Part shown: positions 37,367 through 47,031 of the stretch, piece by piece
How the letters are laid out: each line of letters begins with the position of its first letter
Numbering within the stretch: the stretch's first letter is position 1
Source of the DNA: Vibrio sp. HDW18
GTDB lineage: Bacteria > Pseudomonadota > Gammaproteobacteria > Enterobacterales > Vibrionaceae
Direction of reading: 5' to 3'
NCBI RefSeq assembly: GCF_011306175.1
Contig: NZ_CP049914.1
Location: 310,001 to 374,000, forward strand
DNA: 64,000 nucleotides
Translations under genes and position numbers: made by a program
Notes under the pieces: model-generated
What the model saw: the letters and a program-made list of their open reading frames with translations, nothing else
Told to the model about the DNA's origin: nothing
Database searches by the model: none

Positions 37367-38671
37367 TTAAACCTCCTCTATTGGTGTAGCCGTGTCACCC
37401 GCTAAAATCTGCTCTAGAGCATGATAGGCGGTGGCAATTGCCACCCCACCGCCACAGCTTTCAAAGACCGGATCATAGCCACTTAACATGGCTCCGCAGC
37501 ACCACAGGTTTTCAATCGTGGTGCCTTGACGGGTGGGATGCAAATGGCGATCGGTTTTGACTCCAAACGTCATAAAAGGGTGTGATTGGGTAGCGATAAA
37601 TTGAGTATCGCGCCATAACGCCCGCTCGCCGGTTTGTTGTACCTCCAGATCGAAAATCGGCTCTTGGATCGTGTGTTGTGAAGCGTGTAAACCTTGGCTA
37701 AAGTAGCTGCCGGTCGCCATGACATAGTGTTTCGCGGTGAGTGGAAAATCGCGCAGATTTTGAGTGTAAATGGCATCGAGGCGAGCGCCATCAAATATCC
37801 CATTAACGACTTTATCGCCTTTGAGCTGCACCCCACCGGCTTGAATAAAACTGCGCTGTAGCGCATCTTCAATCCGGATCCCGAGTAATGATGGCGGCAT
37901 GGTTGGCACTTCATGAAAACGCAGTTGAGTCACTTGCTGCAGTTCGCTCATCAGTTGTAACCCATCACCGTTGCCAGTGATGGCGGGCATGATCACCAGA
38001 TCGTCTGGCTGTGCAAGTTGGATGAGTTGTTGACACAGCGCTTGCCATGCTGGGGTTTGGCGCAGTAAACGGGCCAGATCAATTGAGCGCAGCTCATAAG
38101 GATTGCCGCGCAGCTCACTAAGCCCGGGCAGAGTGACTGATGCGGCGACAATCGGCGTGTGTGCCAGTTCTGGGCGCTGGGCTAAGTTATCGCACAGCAT
38201 GGCTGGTTGAAAATCACGATAGCCTTCAATCGTGATCACTATAATGCGAGCAAAATCTGCTTGGCCGCGATAAGGATAGACAAACGGTTGTGATAGCCAG
38301 CTATTTCTCAAACTGCCCAGTGGTGTGATGCGCCAATGATTCGCACCATCCGCTTGATGATGTAACGGAACCTGCGCTTGCTGTAACGTGCGTTGAAACC
38401 AGAGCAAACCTTGTTCGCTGGTTTGACGTCCGACCTTGCTGTAAGGGTGCTCAGGGGCTTGTTGTTGCAGCGCGGCAAAAGCCTCAAAAGGCTGATCGAT
38501 TAAGCTACCATCAGGCAGGCGACCCAGTACATCAATTGAACCTGAGGAGAAATGCAGCGCACTTTGTCCTTGGTTGATTAACACTACTTTTTTTCCAGCT
38601 TGCAACGCGCGCAACGCGGCGCAATATCCGGCAATCCCGCCACCGATGACGGCCACATCATAATGCATCAT
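37367..38671 (-). CDS. glpB: Anaerobic glycerol-3-phosphate dehydrogenase subunit B
   Basis: 434 residues. FAD fold at the start (MMHYDVAVIGGGIAGYCAALRALQAGKKVVLINQG) and FDLEVQQTGER / GGGVAIATAYHALEQIL near the end, as in GlpB. Forms the flavoprotein complex with GlpA. Its start overlaps the glpA stop (ATGATGA-type), so the three genes are translationally linked. Confidence 0.92.
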   Translation of the reverse strand: MMHYDVAVIGGGIAGYCAALRALQAGKKVVLINQGQSALHFSSGSIDVLGRLPDGSLIDQPFEAFAALQQQAPEHPYSKVGRQTSEQGLLWFQRTLQQAQVPLHHQADGANHWRITPLGSLRNSWLSQPFVYPYRGQADFARIIVITIEGYRDFQPAMLCDNLAQRPELAHTPIVAASVTLPGLSELRGNPYELRSIDLARLLRQTPAWQALCQQLIQLAQPDDLVIMPAITGNGDGLQLMSELQQVTQLRFHEVPTMPPSLLGIRIEDALQRSFIQAGGVQLKGDKVVNGIFDGARLDAIYTQNLRDFPLTAKHYVMATGSYFSQGLHASQHTIQEPIFDLEVQQTGERALWRDTQFIATQSHPFMTFGVKTDRHLHPTRQGTTIENLWCCGAMLSGYDPVFESCGGGVAIATAYHALEQILAGDTATPIEEV

Positions 38672-40311
38672 TGTTGTTTCTCCGTGGCTGAGTCTAAGTC
38701 AGGTAAATCGCTGGCCCCGAGCAAGCCTTGATAAATCCAATAGCTAAATTCTGCTTCGCGTAGCGCATCACCCCAAAAAATTGGTTTAATGCCTTTCCAG
38801 CGCTCTTCGAGAAAATCGACCAATAGATGACTGGATTGACAACCCGAAACTTGCCCGTACTCACTAAACAGGCTCGCGGCGCGGTAGCTGCACAGCTCAC
38901 CTTGGCAAGGCCCCATGCCTAAACGAGTGCGGCGGCGGAGATCAACCAAGTTATTTACCGCAAGGTGTTTAATGGCGTATTCAATTTCGCCCGCGGTGAC
39001 CATTTCGCATTCACAAATCACTGCTTGGCTCTTGGCATCGTCCGCTAAAAAGCTGGCCGCCCGTTCCCCATGACGGTAAATGGCTGATTCATAGACTGGT
39101 TTGGCAAGGCTGGCGGTTTTTTTAATCGGTTTCGGGGGCTGTTGAGAGCCCGGCAAAGGGCGTAAATGGGTCTGGCAAGCTTGAGTATTGCCGAGTTTTT
39201 TCGCGACCAGATCAGTGGCCCATTCTGCCATTAAACGGTAAGTCATCAGCTTGCCGCCAGTAATGGTGGTGAAGCCTTTTAGGCCATCGCGCTGCTCATG
39301 ATCCAGCAGTACAATGCCACGGCTGATATTGCGGCCACTGCCATCGTCATCGACCGCTACTAAGGGACGTACGCCGGCATAAGCGCGCAGTACCCGTGTA
39401 TTGGCCATGATCGGCGCAAGTTTGGCCCCTTCTGCCAGCAAAATATCGACTTCACGTTCGGTGACTTGTAGCTTATCAATCTGATCATAATCAATATGCT
39501 CTGAGGTGGTTCCGATCAGCGAAATGGTATCGCCCGGCACTAAAATATCGGCATCGGAAGGCTTGCGGCAGCGATTAATCACCAGATTGTTAATCCGATA
39601 ATCTAAGATCAGCAAGGAACCTTTGGCTGGAAACATTTTGATATTGAGATCGGCATATTCGCAGATGTTTTGCCCCCAAATGCCCGCGGCATTAATCACT
39701 TGCTGAGCAAAAATATCAAATTTGCTGCCATTGGCTAAATTTTGGCAGCGCACGCCACGCACGGTATCCCCTTGCCGAATCAGCGCAGTGACGATAGTGC
39801 GATTGAATAAGCGTGCGCCATGCTCCTTGGCATCCAACATATTTGCGGCACACAGCCGGAAAGGGTCGAGTGTGCCGTCGGGCACTTTAACCGCGCCAAG
39901 TAAGGCTGGGTTAACGTTCGGCTCTAGCAATAGTGCTTGTTTGCGGGTTAAACGCTCGGTTGCAATTCCTGCGTTAGTGCAAGCTTGCATAAAGCGATCT
40001 TGAAAGCTCAAATCATCTTCTGGCAGAGTGATAAATAGGCCATCAGTGGCTTCAACACAGTGACGAGCAATTGATTTGAGGATTTTATTTTCTTGAATAC
40101 ATTCGCGCGCTGACTCGATGTCTGTGACCGCGTAACGAGCCCCAGAGTGTAGCAAACCGTGATTACGGCCGGTGGTGCCGGCAGCGATATCATCTCTTTC
40201 TACTAACACGCAACGTAGGCCGCGCAACGCGCAATCACGCAAGATACCGGTACCAGTTGCTCCGCCGCCAATAATCACGACCTCAGTTTCGATGGTTGGA
40301 TAAGCCGTCAT
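38668..40311 (-). CDS. glpA: Anaerobic glycerol-3-phosphate dehydrogenase subunit A
   Basis: 547 residues (E. coli 542). FAD motif VVIIGGGATGTGILRDCALRGLRCVLVE, then GTTGRNHGLLHSGARYAV, and a C-terminal BFD-like iron-sulfur domain with C-x-C and C-x4-C (CECEMV..., GPCQGELCSYR). It oxidises glycerol-3-phosphate to dihydroxyacetone phosphate during anaerobic growth on fumarate or nitrate. First gene of glpABC, divergent from glpF across a 660-bp region with GlpR-like sites. Confidence 0.95.
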   Translation of the reverse strand: MTAYPTIETEVVIIGGGATGTGILRDCALRGLRCVLVERDDIAAGTTGRNHGLLHSGARYAVTDIESARECIQENKILKSIARHCVEATDGLFITLPEDDLSFQDRFMQACTNAGIATERLTRKQALLLEPNVNPALLGAVKVPDGTLDPFRLCAANMLDAKEHGARLFNRTIVTALIRQGDTVRGVRCQNLANGSKFDIFAQQVINAAGIWGQNICEYADLNIKMFPAKGSLLILDYRINNLVINRCRKPSDADILVPGDTISLIGTTSEHIDYDQIDKLQVTEREVDILLAEGAKLAPIMANTRVLRAYAGVRPLVAVDDDGSGRNISRGIVLLDHEQRDGLKGFTTITGGKLMTYRLMAEWATDLVAKKLGNTQACQTHLRPLPGSQQPPKPIKKTASLAKPVYESAIYRHGERAASFLADDAKSQAVICECEMVTAGEIEYAIKHLAVNNLVDLRRRTRLGMGPCQGELCSYRAASLFSEYGQVSGCQSSHLLVDFLEERWKGIKPIFWGDALREAEFSYWIYQGLLGASDLPDLDSATEKQQ

Positions 40312-40973
40312 AAGTTAAACCTTATGTCACCAAAATACATGCATTGAGTGTGGCATTGTTTTCTTTTTATGTTCGATATTTCGCTCACAAAAGCGCGAAC
40401 GAATATTTTTTGAATCATCGAATGATGATTTGTGCTATGAATCGTTTGTTAATGATGGATGACTTAAATGTGTTATGAACGGAAGGCGTGAATGGATTGG
40501 ATGGGAATAATGGCCAGCAATAAGTGCAAAGTCTGTTTTTACTTATTGATATATATTGAATTTAGCCACGGTTACACAGGTTGCTGCTTTTTGCTCATTG
40601 TGGATGAAAGGCAGGTCTAGGCGCTGAAACCAATCGGTTATTGATTCGGTTATCGATTCGATCATCACTGAAAATGATGCGTTATTTAACAAAAATCGAA
40701 TCTTTAGGCAACAAGTCTGTGTTCGAACACTCATTAATTAAGGTTGTTTGTTTTCGATGAGTTTTTTTTGTGCCAGATTAATGGCGAACAATTCAGTTGT
40801 TCATCCAATAACGGCTCACATTCTTGCTATCACAGCCAACTGATGTAGATGCCAATTTGGCATCTACCATAAAAAGCAATATATCAGCCAACTATGCTGC
40901 AAATGGAATAATGGTTGGAGACTCTTGCTAAAAGATAGGGCTATGGTCGCAATATAATAAAAGGACTCTGACT
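40312..40973. promoter_or_regulatory. Divergent glp control region with GlpR-like operators
   Basis: About 660 bases without a gene (a 63-codon minus-strand frame is not credible). Several sites resemble the GlpR operator (TTCG-centred palindromes): perfect GTGTTCGAACAC at 40719-40730, ATGTTCGATATTTCG at 40369, GCGAACGAATAT at 40395, and repeated ATTCGGTTATCGATTCGATC at 40644-40663. They sit on both sides, so GlpR may repress glpABC and glpFK together through a loop. I see no convincing CRP site. Confidence 0.5.
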
Positions 40974-41828
40974 ATGAAGCAAACAAAGCAACATACTCTG
41001 CTGGGGCAGTGTATCGCCGAGTTTATCGGCACCGGATTATTGATCCTATTTGGTGTCGGTTGTGTGGCGGCACTGGTATTAACCGGGGCGCAATTCGGAC
41101 AATGGGAAATCAGCATTGTCTGGGGCTTGGGCGTAGCAATTGCGATTTACTGTACCGCTGGGGTATCTGGCGCACATATCAATCCTGCGGTGACCATCGC
41201 ATTGGCGGTATTTCACGGTTTTGATAAAGCGAAAGTGCTGCCTTATATCCTCGCTCAAGTGGCTGGCGCATTCTGCTCTGCGGCCTTGGTTTACAGTTTG
41301 TACAGCAATCTTTTTACTGATTACGAAATCGCCCACAATTTTGTACGTAGTAGCCAAGAAGCGTTAGCCACTGCGGGTATTTTCTCCACTTATTCACACC
41401 CATCACTCTCTTTTCTTGGGGCGATGGCGGTTGAATTCACCATTACTGCGGTGCTGATGTTTGGGATCCTAGCTTTGGGTGATGAGAATAATGGCGCGCA
41501 CCGTAATGCGCTTAATCCATTGCTGATTGGACTTTTAATTGCGGTGATCGGTGGCTCATTAGGTCCATTGACTGGCTTTGCGATGAATCCGGCGCGTGAT
41601 TTTGGTCCTAAGCTGTTCGCGTATTTTGCTGGATGGGATTATGCGCTGACTGGTGCGCAAGACATTCCGTATTTCATTGTACCGATTGTTGCACCGATCT
41701 TAGGCGCTTGCTTCGGTGCTTGGGCGTATCCCAAATTTATCGCCGCCTATCTGCCGAAAGTCGGCACTGGCTGTACCATTCCTAACCAGTGTGATTGCGC
41801 AGAAGAGGGCGAAGAAGCTCATATCTAG
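40974..41828 (+). CDS. glpF: Glycerol uptake facilitator (aquaglyceroporin)
   Basis: 284 residues, six membrane helices plus two half-helices carrying the NPA motifs: HINPAVTIAL and MNPARDFGPKL. The Asp and Arg after the second NPA, and the Gly-rich helix contacts, fit glycerol facilitators rather than water-only channels. Lets glycerol diffuse into the cell for GlpK. AAAGGA seven bases before the ATG. Followed by glpK after 57 bases; the two form one operon. Confidence 0.95.
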   Translation: MKQTKQHTLLGQCIAEFIGTGLLILFGVGCVAALVLTGAQFGQWEISIVWGLGVAIAIYCTAGVSGAHINPAVTIALAVFHGFDKAKVLPYILAQVAGAFCSAALVYSLYSNLFTDYEIAHNFVRSSQEALATAGIFSTYSHPSLSFLGAMAVEFTITAVLMFGILALGDENNGAHRNALNPLLIGLLIAVIGGSLGPLTGFAMNPARDFGPKLFAYFAGWDYALTGAQDIPYFIVPIVAPILGACFGAWAYPKFIAAYLPKVGTGCTIPNQCDCAEEGEEAHI

Positions 41829-41885
41829 CGAACATAAAATAAAAAATATTGATAACTCATTACGTGAAACGAGAAGGAACAGAAC

Positions 41886-43400
41886 ATGACTGAGCAAAAA
41901 TACATTGTCGCGCTTGATCAAGGCACCACCAGCTCACGTGCTGTGGTGTTAGATCATAATGCCAATATTGTGAGCGTTTCTCAGCGTGAATTTACCCAAA
42001 TCTACCCACAAGCTGGGTGGGTGGAGCATGATCCATTAGAAATTTATGCTACGCAAAGTTCGACCTTGGTTGAAGCGCTGGGTAAAGCGGGGATCAGCAG
42101 TGACCAAGTCGCCGCGATTGGTATCACCAACCAGCGTGAGACCACCATAGTCTGGAATAAAGAAACCGGTAAACCGGTGTATAACGCGATTGTATGGCAG
42201 TGCCGACGTACTGCGGCGATTTGTGAAAAGCTTAAAGCGCGTGGCCTAGAAGATTACATCCGTGACAATACCGGTTTAGTGCTCGACCCCTATTTCTCCG
42301 GTAGCAAAATTAAATGGATTCTGGACAATGTTGCGGGTGCGCGTGAGCAGGCCGAAGCTGGCCAACTGTTGTTTGGTACGGTCGATACTTGGCTAGTGTG
42401 GAAAATGACCCAAGGCCGCGTTCATGTGACGGATTACACTAATGCTTCACGGACCATGCTGTTTAATATCAATACATTACAGTGGGATGAGAAAATCTTG
42501 GCCGAATTCGATATTCCACTGTCGATGATGCCACAAGTGAGAAAATCATCCGAAGTATATGGTCAAACTAACATTGGTGGTAAAGGCGGTACGCGTATTC
42601 CTATCGCAGGAATTGCCGGCGATCAACAAGCGGCATTGTATGGCCAAATGTGCGTACAAGCGGGGCAGGCAAAAAATACCTACGGTACCGGCTGCTTCCT
42701 ATTGATGAACACTGGGCAAGAAAAAGTGACTTCGCGTAATGGATTACTTACCACCTTGGCTTGTGGTCCGCGTGGGGAACCCGCTTACGCTTTAGAAGGC
42801 GCGGTATTTATGGGCGGCGCTTCGATTCAATGGTTGCGTGATGAGCTTAAGCTGATTTCTGATGCCTGTGATTCAGAATATTTTGCCACCAAAATGGATA
42901 CCTCGAATGGCGTATATGTGGTGCCAGCATTTACCGGATTGGGCGCGCCCTATTGGGATGCTTATGCACGCGGTACGATTGTTGGTTTAACCCGTGGGGT
43001 CAACTCCAACCATATTATTCGTGCCACACTGGAAAGCATTGCCTACCAGACGCGCGATGTACTGGATGCGATGCAAGCGGATTCGGGGATCAAACTTTCT
43101 GCGTTACGGGTTGATGGTGGTGCAGTGGCCAATAATTTCTTAATGCAGTTCCAAGCCGATGTGTTGGATACCGAAGTGCATCGCCCCAAAGTGACCGAAG
43201 TAACGGCTTTAGGCGCTGCTTATCTTGCTGGGCTGGCGGTTGGGTTCTGGGATAATTTGGATGAATTGCAAGGCAAAGCGGAAATTGATCGCAGTTTTAT
43301 TCCTCATCATGATGAAGAGAAGCGTCAACGTCGCTATCGGGGTTGGAAACGTGCGGTGAAATGTGCGCAAGCTTGGGCTGAGTTACACGACGAAGAGTAA
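41886..43400 (+). CDS. glpK: Glycerol kinase
   Basis: 504 residues, FGGY kinase. N-terminal [15 protein letters not shown] with the phosphate-binding loop, [31 protein letters not shown], signature [27 protein letters not shown] near the end. Phosphorylates glycerol to glycerol-3-phosphate, which induces the regulon by inactivating GlpR; in enteric bacteria it is inhibited by fructose-1,6-bisphosphate and unphosphorylated EIIA-Glc. AAGGA ribosome site. A strong terminator follows. Confidence 0.97.
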   Translation: MTEQKYIVALDQGTTSSRAVVLDHNANIVSVSQREFTQIYPQAGWVEHDPLEIYATQSSTLVEALGKAGISSDQVAAIGITNQRETTIVWNKETGKPVYNAIVWQCRRTAAICEKLKARGLEDYIRDNTGLVLDPYFSGSKIKWILDNVAGAREQAEAGQLLFGTVDTWLVWKMTQGRVHVTDYTNASRTMLFNINTLQWDEKILAEFDIPLSMMPQVRKSSEVYGQTNIGGKGGTRIPIAGIAGDQQAALYGQMCVQAGQAKNTYGTGCFLLMNTGQEKVTSRNGLLTTLACGPRGEPAYALEGAVFMGGASIQWLRDELKLISDACDSEYFATKMDTSNGVYVVPAFTGLGAPYWDAYARGTIVGLTRGVNSNHIIRATLESIAYQTRDVLDAMQADSGIKLSALRVDGGAVANNFLMQFQADVLDTEVHRPKVTEVTALGAAYLAGLAVGFWDNLDELQGKAEIDRSFIPHHDEEKRQRRYRGWKRAVKCAQAWAELHDEE

Positions 43401-43430
43401 TCAAGTTTGAGTCAGTGAACGAGTAAAAAA

Positions 43431-43456
43431 TCAGACCCACCATAAGGTGGGTCTGG
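43431..43456. terminator. Bidirectional terminator between glpK and the downstream small gene
   Basis: Stem CAGACCCACC / GGTGGGTCTG with loop ATAA, preceded by an A6 run and followed by T5, so it works in both directions. Confidence 0.92.
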
Positions 43457-43461
43457 AATTT

Positions 43462-43782
43462 TTAGGCTTTCTTGCCTTGAGTCATCTGCTTATCGTGCTC
43501 AGTCAGATCTTTAATGCGACGACTGAGGTCACGGCGTTCTTTCGAAATCTCAGCACTTTTGATGATGTGATCATCAACACGATCTTCGTAGTCTGATTTC
43601 ATGTTTTTGATGATGGTCAGGATCTCTTCATGGCTCATGTTGGGTTTAATGTAGTCCAACAGGTTAACCAGAAGCTCAACGCGTTTACGGTTATCACGAA
43701 CTTTTTTCTCGTTATCATCGAGTTCACGTTGAAGTTTATTTTTACGACGAGCCAAGCTCACAATTTCAAATACGCTGTTCAT
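43462..43782 (-). CDS. Conserved hypothetical coiled-coil protein
   Basis: 106 residues, highly charged, without signal peptide or membrane segment. The first 50 residues ([29 protein letters not shown]) and the last 35 ([24 protein letters not shown]) are heptad-like and should form coiled coils; between them lies [28 protein letters not shown] five bases before the ATG makes it a well-translated gene. I recognise it only as a conserved Vibrio protein; function unknown. Confidence 0.82.
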   Translation of the reverse strand: MNSVFEIVSLARRKNKLQRELDDNEKKVRDNRKRVELLVNLLDYIKPNMSHEEILTIIKNMKSDYEDRVDDHIIKSAEISKERRDLSRRIKDLTEHDKQMTQGKKA

Positions 43783-43969
43783 AGGTTCCTTTTCCTACTT
43801 TTAAGGCAACTGCAAAGATTAAAGCACAACAACTCTCTTCATAACAGACTTAAGATCAATACGTAGCTTAACTTGAGCAATTAATCGCCACTTAGTCTGG
43901 TTGCTGGTTGTACATCACAAAATAAGCGCTATATGATGTGCACCATTGACGATTATAGACTCCACTACC

Positions 43970-44161
43970 ATGCATACCTCTGATATTTTGGTGTCTCCAA
44001 CGCCGCGAACCAGTGAAGCTGGCGTAACTAAGCTAGGGCAAGCTTACCTGCAACAGCGTCAGCAACTTGAATTGACAGAAATTGAACTAAAGCGCACTAA
44101 AATCGCCATGCTTAATGAAGATGGCCAATTGATCCGGCTAGCTTGGCTGCTCGATCACTAA
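43970..44161 (+). CDS. Small conserved hypothetical protein
   Basis: 63 residues from ATG 43970; a TTG at 43946 is the alternative start. The sequence (SEAGVTKLGQAYLQQRQQLELTEIELKRTKIAMLNEDGQLIRLAWLLDH) is a plausible helix with conserved-looking spacing. No ribosome site stands out. Divergent from the coiled-coil gene, so it probably shares that promoter region. Function unknown. Confidence 0.5.
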   Translation: MHTSDILVSPTPRTSEAGVTKLGQAYLQQRQQLELTEIELKRTKIAMLNEDGQLIRLAWLLDH

Positions 44162-44206
44162 AGTGTGCAAAATCAATGCGATGAACGCCATATTGAAGAG
44201 GCCAAA

Positions 44207-44286
44207 AATTAATCAACGGCTGGTTTAATTAACCGATAGTTTAATCAACCGATAGTTTAATTAACGGATGGTTTAATTAACCGATG
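44207..44286. repeat. Five tandem copies of a 16-bp repeat upstream of yceH
   Basis: Units of consensus GTTTAATTAACCGATA at 44207, 44223, 44239, 44255 and 44271, each 16 bases, the first copy most divergent. AT-rich, and about 30 bases before yceH. 16 bases is not a helical turn multiple, so it is not an obvious phased operator; slippage could change its length. Confidence 0.9.
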
Positions 44287-44318
44287 GTGAACTAGCCCGC
44301 CAGTAAAAGGGCCGTACG

Positions 44319-44969
44319 ATGAATATCCAACTCTCGCCACTTGAAGCCCGTGTGATTGGTTGCTTGATTGAAAAAGAAATTACCACTCCAGACTATTATC
44401 CACTAACGCTCAATAGTCTCACTATCGCTTGTAATCAAAAAAGTAACCGTGAACCCGTGTTGTCACTGAGTGAGGCCGAAGTTCAAGATACGGTCGCTGG
44501 ATTAATTACTCGCCGTTTAGCCAGTGATGAAAGCAGCTTTAACAGTCGCACCAGTAAATATCAGCACCGATTTTGCAATACTGAATTTGGCGATTTAAAA
44601 CTTGATCCACAAGAGTTAGGCCTAATTTGCTGTTTACTGCTGCGTGGCGCGCAAACCCCTGGTGAATTGCGTACCCGCAGTAACCGTTTATGTGAATTTA
44701 GCGACGTCAAACAAACTGAAGCGGTACTTGAGCGGTTAGCGAACCGAGCGTCTGGTGCTTTGGTGGTTAAATTAGCCCGTGAACCCGGTAAGCGTGAATC
44801 ACGTTATCAGCACCTATTTTGTGACGCTGTGGATGTGGCTGAGTTTGCTGCCAGTGCAGAGCTTGAGGTTGTGCCAGCGACACAATTGACACAGTTAGAG
44901 CTGGAAGTGGCCGCACTACGTGCAGAAGTCGCCGAGCTGCGTGGGCTAGTCGAGCAGTATTTAGGCTAA
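44319..44969 (+). CDS. yceH: YceH family protein (DUF480, two winged-helix domains)
   Basis: 216 residues. Start [34 protein letters not shown] and [17 protein letters not shown] are diagnostic for YceH. Two winged-helix domains and a C-terminal coiled coil ([27 protein letters not shown]). Proposed DNA-binding or protein-binding role; not well characterised. Stop and next ATG overlap (TAATG), so it is coupled to the GIY-YIG gene. Confidence 0.88.
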   Translation: MNIQLSPLEARVIGCLIEKEITTPDYYPLTLNSLTIACNQKSNREPVLSLSEAEVQDTVAGLITRRLASDESSFNSRTSKYQHRFCNTEFGDLKLDPQELGLICCLLLRGAQTPGELRTRSNRLCEFSDVKQTEAVLERLANRASGALVVKLAREPGKRESRYQHLFCDAVDVAEFAASAELEVVPATQLTQLELEVAALRAEVAELRGLVEQYLG

Positions 44970-45298
44970 TGTCTGCACCAGCTTGGTTTGTCTATTTCGT
45001 CCGTACTGCAGGTAATGCACTGTATTGCGGTATTACCACCAATATTGAGCGCCGCTTTGCCTTGCATCAACAAGGCCGCGGTGCCAAAGCACTGCGTGGT
45101 AAAGGTCCGCTCAAATTGGTTTGGTCGGCGGCGGTGCCTGAAGGAAAACGTGCCGCCTTACAAATCGAATATCGCATTAAACGACTGCCTAAAGCACAAA
45201 AAGAAGCACTGGTGCAGGGTGAGCTTGCATTAGCACGGTTGCAACGTAGATGGCAGATCGGCGATGACCGCGCTAGCCAACAAGATAGTCTCGATTGA
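44969..45298 (+). CDS. GIY-YIG nuclease superfamily protein (YhbQ-like)
   Basis: 109 residues. GIY-YIG signature as [43 protein letters not shown]; catalytic Tyr, Arg and later Glu (QIEYRIKRL) are visible. Short, single-domain UPF0213/YhbQ type; may act in DNA repair. Overlaps yceH by one base. Confidence 0.88.
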   Translation: MSAPAWFVYFVRTAGNALYCGITTNIERRFALHQQGRGAKALRGKGPLKLVWSAAVPEGKRAALQIEYRIKRLPKAQKEALVQGELALARLQRRWQIGDDRASQQDSLD

Positions 45299-45308
45299 GC
45301 ACAACGTG

Positions 45309-45980
45309 TTACAGCGAGCCAGCGAGAAAAGCTTGCTCTAAAATCTGTTTTTTCAAGCTCTCAGTTAATTGGATCGGTTGGGCAAATTGAATACCGATCA
45401 AATGTCCGTTGGGCTGGCGACGAATATTAACAATATGGCTGTCGATGTGCGTTGGCAGTAAAGGATCTAATTCACTGTTAATCGATACACCTGAGCCTTT
45501 GTTTAACTCATTCTCCCCCGCAATGAACACTCCACAACCGGAAACCGAAAAGTCAATTAAGCTACCGGTATAACTTTTGTTGCCTTGATTGAGCTCTGCT
45601 GGGATGGCCAATTTGTAACGTTCATGGCTACGGATCGCTTTGGTGGCAAAGTGTTTAGGTGGTCGTAAAAACAGCACACAGAAGGGTTTGGAGCTGGCTT
45701 GTATTATTGAACTCTTAAACGCCAAAATATGGCCGAGTTCAGTGTCACATATACCCCTTAATATAATCTGCACGTTATTCAGCTTGCGCATCACCAGTGC
45801 TTCATAACAGCCCTGTGGAAATTCCAGCACAATGTATTGCTCGATCTTGTGGCCAACGAGTGCGGTGTGAAAAATGTAAGTATCTTCGGGACCAAATTGG
45901 ATCTCGGCCGAGACTTTCATTCCGGGCTTTAGCAGTAATGCCAATTTATGCAGATCATTCGAACCGACAGCCATGTCCAA
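45309..45980 (-). CDS. PilZ-domain c-di-GMP-binding protein with YcgR-like N-domain
   Basis: 223 residues. N-terminal YcgR-like beta domain, then a PilZ domain with the c-di-GMP motifs RSHERYK (R-x3-R) at about 117-122 and DFSVSGCG (DxSxxG) at about 142-149. It is of the same type as V. cholerae PlzD/PlzE. Expected to bind c-di-GMP and affect motility or surface behaviour. A diguanylate cyclase lies about 15 kb downstream (60603-62519) but is not linked by position. Confidence 0.85.
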   Translation of the reverse strand: MDMAVGSNDLHKLALLLKPGMKVSAEIQFGPEDTYIFHTALVGHKIEQYIVLEFPQGCYEALVMRKLNNVQIILRGICDTELGHILAFKSSIIQASSKPFCVLFLRPPKHFATKAIRSHERYKLAIPAELNQGNKSYTGSLIDFSVSGCGVFIAGENELNKGSGVSINSELDPLLPTHIDSHIVNIRRQPNGHLIGIQFAQPIQLTESLKKQILEQAFLAGSL

Positions 45981-46137
45981 CTCTTCATTTGCTTTGATGA
46001 TTGCTTAAGTTATACACCGTAATTCGTACGCTTGACCATTTTGAAATGCCGATAGTTGCATAAACGTGATAGTCCAACGATGCAAATCGATCAACTTGCC
46101 ACTTAATGGAATCTATGGTCCGTAGTGGCAAGCTTAA

Positions 46138-46265
46138 TATCCCCTTCCTACTTGAAGCAGCAGCGGTGTTGGCTACGTTGGTTAACCCCAATCACATAGT
46201 TTGCCTATGCTCATGGGGATTCACTCACTTGCCGCCTACCTGCAACTCCAAGTTGTTTGGGTATA
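46138..46265. repeat. ERIC-like intergenic repeat, copy 2
   Basis: 128 bp, nearly identical to 35405-35532 except near the left end and at a few bases (for example CAGCAGC for CTGCAGC). Lies between the PilZ gene and the outer-membrane protein gene, 27 bases after the latter's stop. Confidence 0.85.
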
Positions 46266-46291
46266 GCATCGGCCCAACAGATACGCTGAAA

Positions 46292-46813
46292 TTAGAATTG
46301 GAAACGTACGCCCATGCCAATTTGTGGTCCCCATACTCCGGCATTACGTACTTCTGCACTGAGGGCTAACTGATCAGTGGAGTGAAAACGCACGCCGGCA
46401 ATCACGACCGAATGATCATCTAAACGGCCAATCCGTGCATGGCCTTCCACTTGATTGGTCAACCAAACACGAGTACCGATATTGAGTTCCATCTGAGTAT
46501 CGTTGTTACCACCTAATTCTTTTGGTGTACGGATATGGTGAACTAACAGTTGCCCATATACATCAGCAAAGGGACTCACTGGGCCGTTAAAGCCAATGCC
46601 GCCGGCAATATCCCAATCGCTTTCAAACTGAGAATCGATGCGGGCGATAAAATGTGAGTTATTGGTAAAGTAAGTACTGAACTCAGCGCCGCCAGATTGT
46701 GGACTCATCGCGGTTCTAAACTCAACAAAGTTGTAATTAAAGTTATTAGCCCACGTTGGGGTAGCAAGCACGAGGGCAAGGAGTAAGGAAAATGGCAGTA
46801 TATTGCGCATCAT
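46292..46813 (-). CDS. Putative outer-membrane beta-barrel protein
   Basis: About 173 residues. Signal peptide MMRNILPFSLLLALVLATPTWA, then alternating hydrophobic strands (YNFVEFRTAMSP, AEFSTYFTNNSHFIARIDSQFE, WDIAGGIGFNGPVSPFADVYGQLLVHH), ending in Phe (MGVRFQF), the usual outer-membrane targeting sign. Likely an eight-stranded barrel; ligand unknown. Start at 46813 (ATGATG); the frame extends to a TTG at 46831. Confidence 0.75.
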   Translation of the reverse strand: MMRNILPFSLLLALVLATPTWANNFNYNFVEFRTAMSPQSGGAEFSTYFTNNSHFIARIDSQFESDWDIAGGIGFNGPVSPFADVYGQLLVHHIRTPKELGGNNDTQMELNIGTRVWLTNQVEGHARIGRLDDHSVVIAGVRFHSTDQLALSAEVRNAGVWGPQIGMGVRFQF

Positions 46814-47031
46814 GATGGTGTCCGCATTCAATCAAATAGGTGGCCAAAATACCGTAATCGTAAGCAAATTACAGGCCATTTATTTCGATTGATGGTTTTG
46901 GGGAGCTCAAGGATTAATAAATGATCGAACACGCTGGAATGAAACAAATAAGCGGCTGGCCGATGTGCTGTAATCTGCAACTGCAGTCGGTTTCGGTATA
47001 TGATGGCGTCAAATTCAGACAGTGAAGTAAA

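Noticed and set aside
44207..44286. CRISPR array
   Set aside because: The 16-bp units are directly adjacent without spacers, and there are no cas genes.
46832..47031. Cobalamin riboswitch before cobQ
   Set aside because: I looked for the conserved B12-box words and found none; the space is also only 200 bases.
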